Shown: positions 23,601 through 35,600 of the stretch, piece by piece
Position numbering within the stretch: position 1 is the first letter of the stretch
Layout: each line of letters starts with the position of its first letter
Origin: Baylisascaris procyonis
Taxonomy: Eukaryota; Nematoda; Chromadorea; Rhabditida; Ascarididae
Assembly: GCA_037389465.1 (NCBI GenBank)
Contig: JAZARR010000159.1
Location: 6,230,501-6,294,500, forward strand
DNA length: 64,000 bases
Reading direction: 5' to 3'
Translations under genes and position numbers: made by a program
The notes under the pieces: model-generated
The model's database searches: none
Seen by the model: only the letters and a program-made list of their open reading frames with translations
What the model was told of the DNA's origin: nothing

Positions 23601-26600
23601 GCCAGCTAGGAAATACCGTGCATGTGTCATATATCCAGGTACAGCCTAGTATATCTCGAGGTAGCCAAAAATATCTATGAGACACGAAATCCCTTATGTA
23701 ACAGAATAGCATCGCATGCTAGCTTTCGAATAGATCCGTCCATTTCTGAAAGGAATCGAACATCTGAAAATGCATAAGAACTTGAATATATTTTAAAGTC
23801 CCTATGATTGATAAAAGAAATAAATCTTTCTTTAATCTGCATGAGCGCTAGACGCAGTTAAAAGATGAGCATATTATTGGACATATTTTATTCGTTGTTG
23901 GTAAGCTGTGAAACTAATCTATGAGGAAGCATATATTGTGGAAGTATATATTGTGGCGATGTTTCTGGCGCGTTTTCCAAGTTTCCAATAAATTATCCTC
24001 AAGTTTATTCAAAAATTGTTTTATTTCTACCTGCTTTTCATAACCATTTTCTGCTGTTTGTTTATCTATTTGCGTACTTGCATGATACGGTACTCGTTGT
24101 AACCTTTCTGAGGATGATGTAAACGAGAGGTTTATATAATTTTTTGTTGAATTAATTCGACCTTAACCTCTTTATCTTCCATCACAAAAGTTGTAGGTGA
24201 ACTAAGTTTTTCATCGGTTTTGATGTTAGTGATTCCGTCGTTATTGCTTTCAAGGGAACCATGACGTGGAATAAGATTGCTTAGTAGGAAATTTTGTACG
24301 CTAAGATCAGTCAATCGAAGGAGCGCTGTTTGCTAGCTTACCGTACGCCGTTCTCAAACCACTCCTCCCTTCCTCTCCCTTCCTACGCGTGTCTCTCTCC
24401 CCCCCCCCCCCTTTCACCACTCTCACACCTGTTTCTTTTCCTTACAAGCGTAGGTGCATCTGAAATTTGTTTTGGCAAAGTTGAGTGAATTTAAATGATG
24501 TGCTTATTATTTTCAGGACTTCAACAGGTGCCTAATGCGGTACAGTCACCATCTCGCCAAACGACAGTTAGCATTCGAGGGAATGCGCAGAGCGATCGAA
24601 ATTCAGTCGCATCGAACCGTTGGGCAGGCGAGGTAGCGCGTTCCATTTTGAGTGCACCTGAACAGGTTGCACACAGGTAAAATAATGTTGAATTCATCGT
24701 TTCATGGAACTGACAGTAGTGGTCTGAAACTTCTTTCTAAAATTTTCTGCATGCAGCAAGCCTTCCAAATAACAGCATATCGTGCATAATTTCCTGTTAG
24801 TGATGTTGTGTTTTATTTAAAAAGGCTCATTAGTTGAAAATTTTTCACTCGCGTATGTCATTTATTTACTGCATGTGTATGGGTACAGTTACCTTCACGA
24901 TTCCTTGTTCACACCGGCAAATTTCTTAGGAAGAGGTGGAGTTATTGGAGATAGGAATATTTATAGTCCCCTATACTTGAATTTTTCGGTAATTAATCAT
25001 CTCATGTTGTCTTTCGCTGAGATCGTTTATTGATTAATGTTCATGATGGATAAGAAGGTGACATGCATGTTTACTAGATACGCTTTATTTGTTTATTTTG
25101 TCATGCCACATTCATCGTACTTCTTCAGTTAATGGCTGAGTCATTAGCGTCATTGAGAGTGCATATGAATGCTGCGTCGTTCGTTTACAAGCCTACCCCA
25201 GATTTTTAAGTTGTCTGGTGACAAAGTAATCTCACTGACTGCGCTGAATAGTCCCTGATAACTGTCAAAGGAGGCCCAGAGAGATCGGCTTTGAAATGTG
25301 CTGATTTTTTGAACTATTTTTTCTAACATTTAGAGTTATTGCAGTTTTTCACCGCTATGGAAGTTTTTTTTCAGTGCGTCAACCGAAAATGAAGCGATTG
25401 TTCGGTTGATGGAAAAATTCTGCGAGTGAATAGTCTCGCGTTTTTAAATTTGAAAGGGACTGAAACTTTTTTTTTTCAGTTAGAACGGGCAAGTAGAGCC
25501 GAAATATTCGACATTTGTTGGCAACATTCGTTTCTTTCAAATGCTAATTGTCTCTGTGTTAGGCTGTTTGAGTTTCCGCCTCCTCCTCCTCGCCCTGCAC
25601 CATTTAAGCCACTATTGCTGTCTTGTGTTAAAGTCGCACTCATTGGCCAATGCTGCTTACTGGCGAACGATGGCTGCAAGATGTCCACTGGCTCTAAAGT
25701 ATTCCTAGCAAATGAGTAGAATTAAATCCGTCCTTTCCTACCTCTGAAATCGTTAGAAATTTTTCTGGGGTCCTAGCTGAATGAGAGGGGACCAGTAATA
25801 TTGGCCGATTAAAGAGGCTGTTTTTGTTTGTGTTTGTTTAGTGTCTTTTGGCATGGTAAACGCGGAATTTAGGGTCGCGCTAGAGCAAAAATTGGCTTGG
25901 TGCCAAAAAATTTTCTCTTTCAATGTTCCAATATCAGAATCGTCCAAAATTTTGTGAAAGTCTATTTGTAGAAAATGATAATAGTGCACGCGTTTATTAC
26001 TAATCGTATTAAATATTGACCGCTAACAAGGTGAGTGAGATGTGTACAACTTGTGAAGATTCACGTCAGAAGATAGATTAATTCGATGGCGCATTGTTAG
26101 TAGAAAATGGGCAACATGTGTGTTGTTTAAATGCAACACTGCTTCAGATTGATGAGGCTTTTGAATGGAAAATTAGGTGAGATTCCTTTAAATGCGCCAG
26201 TAAACAACTATATGGTTATAGTAAACAAAAAAAAACTTTATGTTCATATGAACTCTTTCGTCTTCATAGCATTTGTTTGCATATGAGAAACACTATATGG
26301 AGTGTCACAGATGGAGAGACGTTTGATAACACTGAAGTCCATAGCATGTTTCCTGCTTTAGGCGATTACCTACGAATATCGTTGCTAACGCTGTAGAAAC
26401 GTAAGGAGGAGGAGTGATATTTTGATATTTATTCGTAGATGTCCTCTCTCATTAACGTCGTAATCATCAAAAATCGTGATGTTTGAAGTAATCTCAATCC
26501 GTAAGTACTCTTCGTACTGACTGCAATGTAAAGCATAATATTTCTAGGATTTTCAGCGCACAGAAAGCTTAATATCGTTTTATTTATTAGTTTTACTCCT

Positions 26601-29600
26601 TATATAGCATTTTATTAGATATTTACTAAAAGTAAAAGTAGTAATTATTTCGTTGGATTTTGATTTGTAGAAAACTTAAATTCATTAACAAATTGAACAA
26701 GTCACAACAAAAACGAAATAATATTTCAAATGAGAAATAAAAACATAAAGCTCCAAGTGGAAATAGTAAGATATTTGAAGCGCATTAAATATGGTATTAG
26801 TCCATCAAACTTTGATATAATTGATATAATAATAAATGAAGGGAATTCATACATAGAATTCGAGAAATGATAAATCAGTTAAAGTCAGCCAAAATCGGCC
26901 ATTAAATATACAATAAAAATGTGTGAAGAAGAAAGGAACAACCATGAACAAAGAAACTGCACACGAGTAGCAGCAAGTTTTGAAGAGAACAACACAGCTG
27001 TATTAAGTAGTTGTTTAGTTAGTAACCGATAACGACCTACGCTGCAAATACTTAAATACTTAAGTAAGTTTCTCTTTGAATATTTAAGTATATTTAAAGC
27101 AAATTAAATGTAATCAGCGAATGTAATACTTAAATACTTGAAATCGCTCGACTATTATTATCGGAAGAATTTAAATTTGTCTTTGAAAACTGTTAGTAGA
27201 TAATGAATAATTGTGGTTCGTTAGTAATAAGAACTTGTGAGATAAACAGTTAAGTTATGAGGAAAATTTCTAGAATTATATGCATCTAAATGATTTTAAA
27301 AGTTGGTAATAAAAAATTTCATAGAATTTCCTTTTATGTTCATTAAAGATATTCTATATTGGAGTATACGAATGCATGAATTAGTTGTGAATTTTTGTTG
27401 GTTTTTGTTGATAATGGTTTACAAGATCAACTCAGTGCATTTGCTATTAAAACTTCACCTCTTTGAGCGTATTGTAATGCCAGTGTTAATTTGCCTCAAT
27501 ATCACCTTCCCGTATGTGAAAGCGGAGATTTTATTATCTAAAAATGTGTACCTATTTAGCTAAATATTGAATTAACCAGTCTATCATTTTACTGTAAACG
27601 TTCATTTCTATGCGATTGTCGGCAATATACAAACCTATATCAATAACATTCGCTAATTTTCATTGCTATGTGATGTTTTTACGGAATCTTTCCGTAGATT
27701 TTTTCGGTACGTTTGTGAAATTGATTGATCGCAGTTATGTATGAATTGATCGTCTGCAAAATAAGAGTTAGAAGTTACAGGATATTTGTATTACCGCATG
27801 AGTAGTGTGATATCCACAATGCCTTGGGCGGGCTTTGATTTCTAAAGAAAAAAATGTAACATACAGAAGTAATATAATTTTCTTTGATATCATAAATTAG
27901 CGATGTCAGTCATTATCCGATTCAAAGAAATATTGCTATTGTTAAATTCATGGTTATTCTTTCGAACCATACTCTTGTGATTATAAATCTGCAAATAGGC
28001 ATTTTCTAGAAATATTGGTGCATATGGAGGTTAATAATTGTTGTATATGTTAGCGAAGGAAACAGTGTGGACGAATTGGCAGAATGAGCTGTTGGTAGAA
28101 AACTAGTTTCGGTGGCAATCGAAGCCGATCAGAACCAGATTTCAGTTTTATGTTATAGAAACATGAATAAGCAAGCAAGCGATTCGGAGATGTTCAAATA
28201 TTTAGCTGTTGAGCATAGAGAACATCGATAATTACCAGTGCATTTACCAAACAGTCAATTGGTGGATGTATTAGAGGCAGGTAGTTTTCTTTTGCTTCGA
28301 CTTTGATCGTCTCAAAATGTCGAACTTTTTTTGAAATGTGCATTGGTCATTGCAACTTAATTTTGAGTGGGAGTTTTGGAGTTCCCGTTGGAGATAGCCG
28401 AATGGTATACAGTGTAAATTTTGTTGTCGTTCAAAGATATTTTGAAGTTTTCACCTGATTTCGAATGGAAGCTATATGAAGAGGAGGAACTGGCAACTAG
28501 CGAGTCTTTCGTATGTGCAGCCTTCTGCGGTGCTGAGAATTTTCTACTTTACTAGTTAGTGTCCGTTACCCAAAGTTTGCTAGTGGTGACATTTTATTTT
28601 GCTTTTCACATTGTCCGATGAATTTACAGAAGCGAAGGAAATCAAAGCAACGCAGACTCAAGAGCATCACTTCGTCGTGAGAGGGAACATGCGGATGAGC
28701 GTGGAGAGCAGTCCCGTGCCATTGACAGTCGTCGGGCACCGGCAACTTCTGCAATAGCGCGTTCATCATCCACATATGGATTACCAGCATCTGCCACACC
28801 TCAGAGGAATGGAAGTAGCGTTGAGAATGTCCCTATACGTGAAATCAATTCACAAGAGCGCACCGTCAACATTATGCCTACGGAAGGGATTGTTGTAAAC
28901 AATAGTGGCCGAGCTGTCCTGCCGCTTCCTTCGCTGAATTTTGCCACCAACGAGGAATCATCGGCAGGCTCGATTGCAGAGAAAGTTCAACACACAAAGA
29001 GTTCTAAAGAGAACGGCTCCTTGCAAAGTGGTTCTTATATTGGCATGAAGCGCAGTGTGCTTTCCGATAGTAGGCCAAAATTGTCTCATATACAGGCACT
29101 CTGGCCTGTGCTGACTGCAGGTACACCCATTTGTCCACTTCCGGTTTTACGCTTGAAAGCGAACAAGCAAGAGTCATGCCTCAGAACAGAGGGGGAAACG
29201 CCGGTCGAGGTAAAGCCGCAACGTTCGGATGCGGCCGTAGCGGAGGATGACATTCCACCGCTTAGACTCGTCATGAGGGTCGGTAGGCCATTGCAAAATG
29301 CATTCGCTCAACGCCGAGCCAAAGCGCTGAGTGCGCAGAGCTCGAATGTGGGCGATTCGTGCGATCGACAGAACTCGCAGCCATTCCATCCGAATTTCCT
29401 GCTGCGATACAACAGAAGGCATCAAATTTCTGGTAATGGAGCTTCGAATGAGGTATAGTCGTTTTTTAATTTTCCCTTTTAGTATTCACATTTTCAGAAA
29501 AATGTGTCTACACCTTAGTGGCATACCAGTATTCTATTATTATTATATTTTATTTAGTAGACAATGACTTATTTAACAGATATGCTACCACTTCGGGTTT

Positions 29601-32600
29601 ATTGTTTGAAAACAATGTTTGATAACATCATTTTGTCAATTTAGAGAATTTATTTCACGTATTTAAAATGAAGATCTTTTACAAGAGTTGCTGTGCTGCT
29701 TGTTTTGGATTCCTCTAGTTTATTGCTGTTCTGTCTACGGAAAACTTGATTTAAGAATGTTTCATCGGAGCTGGCGACACCCGAGAGGGCTCGACTCGAC
29801 GAACTCACGATGATACCCGTGAATCGTGCCATTGAAGTGATTAAACGTTTGGATTCACGAGGCGCTCGCTCACATCGTCCTCCACCAGCTGAAATGAGCC
29901 CAAATGTGAGCTTTGTCGTCTACTTTCTCAGCTCATGTTACTGTTTAAGCAGCAATTGTTTATCGACACATTTCAGAGATCTCCATAGGAGAAATGCGAA
30001 CTTAGAGTTTACCTTCGGAAGGGCTTGTTATATGCATCAATGAGTGTCAAGAACCTAGCGGTCTTAGATCAAAATGAAACTACTTCTATTTGCAAACGGA
30101 GAGGCGAGTGGAACTGAATAATTGGTTGCCGTTTAAAATGGCGCTCTTTCGTATATATTTATCTGCAAAGTGATGTGCGCAAGGCGTGTTGAGTGCGGGA
30201 TACTGCCAGGCAAGTAGCTCAAGTTAGTCTGTGAGATTGCTCACAGTTGTGCTGTTCCTGGCCAAAGGTTTAGGTTTGTCCTCTTGGCTAGTTGGTTTTT
30301 TTTTTTTTTTTTTTACAAAGGTTTCGCTTGTAAACTGAATGATTTACATATGCAACTTTCTGCTCATTTCTTCGGCAAGGTTGTGGCAAATGTCGCTCAC
30401 GATTCGTCGGTTTAGTATGACGATCTCTCTGTTATACCAAAGGTTATAAACAGCTTTTGTCAGAATTTTGCAAAAAAAGAAGTTTTTTTGAAAGGATCGC
30501 TTGTGGGCGTCCTGATTGAATTATTGCTTTTTTTCCTTTTTTGAATTCATCTATATTTGATTGCGGAAAGCAGGGCAACAGGCAGGATTTATTCATTGAG
30601 AGATGCTCACATATGGAGCATTTGTATCACCCACTTAGAAGACATCTGATCATATGTTATACGTATTTATCATTCGTGATCTGAAATAGTGGAATGCTAA
30701 GGAATAATATTTGAGTTACTCAGACTTATGCGTTTGAGCCGCAACATTGTATATGATGGCGAGTTTTTCTGAACGTAGTTTTCATTGATCGGTGTTCTAA
30801 TGTGTTTGTGGATGTCAGCGGTGCAGCAGAGTTTTGACCAGATCAAGTTAGTTGACAGGAACTTACGAAATGTTACCACTCAAATGAGTGGAAACATCGC
30901 AAGAGGCGTCATTTATCCTCTGTTATCGCATATGCTTATGTCTTTCGAACTGCATACTATAACCCTTATTCACAGTTTCAGACTCTAATTCGACGTGCAG
31001 AGGCCACACATTCTGCAGCATCCGTGGGCAGTTCCCGCTCAGGAACTAAGCCAGCTGCGCAGAATGCTCGCAATGAACAGAAAACTCGTGGCGCCGTTAG
31101 GTCGCGTTCGAAAGCGCGGGATACTCGTGACGAAGATTTGGGCGAATACTTTACGAATGCTTTCAAGGTCAGAAATGGTTCATTTCCGACCACTGTCTTT
31201 GACTTATGATCGCATTCCGCTATCATACTTCCTAAACATCAGTTGGGATGGCTTTCTGCATCTGGATGGGATTGTTTAGCTTTTCACTGCTTTATTGTAA
31301 TGCATGCGTTTTTCTCTACAATTGTTGCTTATCACCTTTACTATTCTTGTAGACTGGGCATGTGGTTGCATGAAAATTGGTAGTAAAGATGCTTCACTCA
31401 GGGCAGTTTGCGAATCTCTGTGGTAGTGATCAGCCTTGATGCTGCATATTTGCATCGGAAAAGATTGAGACGCGGAGTCTTACAAAGTGAACATCTGACT
31501 TTCTTGAACTAATGCAGTATCACAGTATGTAGTGAGATAGACGCTGGCCGATGTTCTGAGTACAGTGTGTGCGAGAACTGAATTGTTAAGCGACTGCCAA
31601 ATCGGGTCAGTCTTGGTTGGTGCATTGCTTGATCCCAACTGCAGAGGTCTGACGGAGGTGGGTTCGTATAGAGCCTACTCCCTGGTCCCGCCGGACATAT
31701 CAGTGTCCTTCGAGGGCATATGAGGCTTCTTCCACTAACGGAGAAGTCGTCGAAGCGTATCTTAGTTCTTTTTTGCTAGTTTAGGTTTTGTGATGTGAAT
31801 GGATAACGAAATTAATCTAACACCTGTAGAGGCGTTCTTTAAACGGTTGTTTATTTTTTTGCCCTGTGTAGGGGTTTTTCATTGGAAGATTAATAATGCG
31901 ATAGAAAACGCAATTTCGGGCATGAATTTCCACTTGTTTTATTGTAAGTTATCTGTTTGTCATTAAACGGTTTGAAGCGCATTTGGTACACAATGTACCT
32001 TACCTGCAAGCTCGTTTTATTCGGAAATCCGTCTTGAAATTTGCTTATAGCAGTTCACAATAAAGTTGTAGTCGAACGGAAGCTGTTTGGCTTTTGTGGG
32101 GAGAGATAAAAACTACATTGAAAGTTTTTGCACTTCTAAAGATGTAGTCGTTCCAGCCTCCGGATATCGGTGTGATTCTCGATGGCGTTGTTGTGGAAAG
32201 GAAAAGATTCTTCAAACCGTTTCAAGTCAGATCGGTAGGTCGCTCTTTCCATTTGTATTGTTTTCGATGTCAGTTTCATCGAGTTCTATTAAACTTCAAT
32301 GAACGCTCATAAATTTGTCGGTTTCGAATACCTGGAGCGCATTACGTTGATGCGTTTACCTATGCTCATAGATGCATGCATCTACGCAGAGTGATTAACA
32401 ACGTTATAAAGAACTTGAGCGGTCGAAAATAAAGGCCGTGAACGGCCAACAATGCAGGAAAGGAATTTTATGAATTTTGGTAATGTAGAGTAAAAACACT
32501 CTGCGAAAGATCAAGCGGATCCATTGCTCAGCGTTCGTCTGTTGTTCTTTCTCAGTAACTTCAACTCGCAAATCACAATGGCTGGAGCATTGAAATTTTA

Positions 32601-35600
32601 TGAATATTGTCCATTCCTTGCAGGGCTTTCCGTCACTGGCTAAAAAAATTATAAATGGTTCACAACATCTAAGGAAGTTTTTTTATTAAAGTTTTTCCTT
32701 TTTGATTTGCTATGTGGTAATAAAAGAAGACAGATGGAAACTTGCTTTATTTTTTGACTTCCTGCTTTCGATTGGTTTGATTGCAAGAACCGCAGAGAGT
32801 GCACGTCATGGCAGTTCCCTAAAACAGGCTCGAAAAATGCAGTATTTCCCACTTCCTTCATTGCACATAAATGATACAGTTTTGCTTATGATTGTTGAGA
32901 AATATTTGCAGGAAGAAGATCGTGAACGCTTTTTTGTCCCTTGGTTGCGCAAAGAACAGGAATTAGATGAACGGACTAATTTATATGACCTTTCTCAGCC
33001 AGCTGTTTGCGAACAGCCATTACCAGCTGGAAGGCCTCCGAGCGGTGGGAACTTCTTTTTGAAATATTCAATACAAGTACAGAGGTGTTTGCTGTCTTTT
33101 TATGTGCCGAAGGTGCCAATAGCGAAATGTCTTTGCTTGTGTTGCGTTGAATGAGAATTCGGTGCAGTCGTTCAAACTTTTGGTCGAAGCAACGATTAGT
33201 ATGTTGCGAGTAGATGCTTTTTCTAGAGGCGGGGTTTTGTCGAACGTAGTTTGGCGGATGGGGACCTAGAAGGAAAATCCCCAAGAGTTTTGGACGCTTT
33301 CGTTGGGGAATGATTTGGCAGAAACGAACCGAATGATGAAATCGATGAGTAGTTTACTGGAGGGGATCGTTAAGGGTAGTTTATCTAGGGGTCCTATTCA
33401 AAAGCCCGGGAGAAAAAAGCAGGCTTGTAGCGTAAAGCAAGTGTTGTTGCGTGGCAAAGAGGCAGATTTTTTTGGAGAGGGGGGACCAGTGGAAGAGCTG
33501 TTTGATGTCGTGAGAGGTGGGGCATCTTTCGAGAAACAAACAGTTCGATCAAGGAAAGGTAGAGAGAAATGAAGGAGAAGAGGTAGAGAGGGAAGTCACA
33601 AAAAAACTTCACAATTAATGCCGATCGGTGAATGCGTTTCTGCCGGCACACTGCCTAGGCCACATTTCTGCGCTTGGATGATGGGCCCTGGGCATGTTGT
33701 TTGTTTGTCTTCTTCGTAGTTATCGAGGCCATGTTTCACAAATCGTGTTTTTTTTATTGGCACACTATGTGCGGTGATTAATTTGTATCTATACTTTTAT
33801 ATTTTGTGATCTAACAATGAACCCTTGTGGCGGCAGCGATTCAAGGGACTCTTTGAACTTTCTGCAGTTGCTTTCATTTATCGGTTGGTGTTTTTCAATG
33901 CTTGTCGACAAATCATACCTCGTCTTCAGTTCTTATCCTTGTTTGAATTTGCAGTTGCTGTGCCGCTGAACGTTGGCAATCGTTTTCGTGTTGAGAAGAC
34001 AATCACATTGGGTGTCGACGACGAGGCGACTCCATGGGATTCGGAGAATGGGGTGGATGCAGGAGCGTTCCTGGAGAAGTCTGAAGATTCCTCTCCCTTT
34101 GCTTACACGCCATCGCTATACGTTGTCGCGTATGTTTTAGCAGACAGACATTCTTTATTGCTTTCTATGAAGAAGATTATTTTTCACCACCATTACGGCA
34201 CTCATCGACACCTTAGTGGATTCTTTTGTTTCATAGTAATAATGCAGTGAGTTTCCGTTCATTTAGCTTAATTAATCGGTGAACGATACTCGTTTTAAGG
34301 TTAAAATCCATTTGTGATATTTGAAATGAGTGCGCCTTGATCTATTCTTAAATTATCAATGGATTTTCGTCATTTTCGCCGGATGAACGAGAGAGGAAGC
34401 AGTCTTATTTGCTAAGCATGATAATGCAATCATAAATTATTAGCAGTCTTAGTCTAAACAAAAGACGCTCTTCAATTCCGAGCATTGGTTAAAAGATCGA
34501 GAGAGCATTTCTTTCATTTCCGTTTAGAGATGAGGAGTTTTTTATTATTTGCCCAGCAGAATAGTACTGAGACAGTAACACCTTTAATAATAAAGTACAT
34601 ATTTAATGTACGAGTTTTTTTGCAGTGGTCCTATGCATGGTATGCTCAGCGCTCAAGATGGTGGTGAAAATAACTACTGGAATGATTACCGCTTCCTGCA
34701 CAATCGTAGGGATGTTTTTCTCCTTAAAAAGTAGGTATTTTTCTACCTGTCGCGAAATATGTTTATATAAGAAGAATCGTTCTCAGTTTTATTTGTTTTT
34801 TCTTGATTTGATGCTATAGCCGTAGTAGTTGTTGTGCCATAGTTCAGCTTTCAGCATATCTAGTTTAAGACAATGTGGTCTTTTCCTTCACTCATCTCAC
34901 CAAGAGCATTTAAATTTGCTTCTCTCTTTTTTTCGTGAGCAAAGGAGCATTTCTCTTCCGCCTAACTCCACAGGTGACTCCATTGGTGGAGGCAGTTCTA
35001 AGAACCAATGTAAAAGCAGTTATCCTTTAAACGGCACGTGTGTTCAAGATGCTTACTAGAGAAATACGCTAGGGTGAAAAGCTCATGTTCAGAAGAAGGG
35101 TGGCCATAAACACCACTGTGATAGATAAAGAAGTTCGCATGCGAATTTGGAAAAAACCTATCTTCATTTTGTGAAATGCTATTCTAGCTTAGCTAGCCTC
35201 CAATAGTGACAAAACTGGCTACGAGCTTGTACCAAAGTACTCTAGCTAGCTTTAGTCTACTCCCGTTAAAATTTGTATAGCGATGATTGAGCAAAGTTAT
35301 AGCTATGAGATGTTCACGCTTGTGGCATTCTCAGATGATCCAATAAAACTGCTTTCCTTATCGACGAAGTGTGTATATAACAAATGCTCATTGCAACGAA
35401 ATATGCGATAAAATCGGCAGCAATAACTCACCAATAAACACTTGAAAAAGATCGCTGCACTCGGAACACCAGTGCTAATGTGCAGCGACTATCGTATATA
35501 ACAAGAGCTCGTGTATCCACGGTTATACTGGAAACACACTAGAATAAAGGAATCCGATTGTACTTAATGCGTCATTTTATTTTTATTTTTTTTTTAGCAC

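Noticed and set aside
29453..29458. TAG directly after exon 9 taken as the true stop of the KCMF1-like gene
   Set aside because: The stop lies inside a good donor (GAG|GTATAG), and the following exon at 29756 starts in the same phase with coding text. Continuation is preferred, though not proven.
31560..31750. GC-richer segment in intron 11 with GGTTCGTATAG, considered as a tRNA or SINE
   Set aside because: The B-box is imperfect, no A-box lies at the right distance and no cloverleaf can be drawn.
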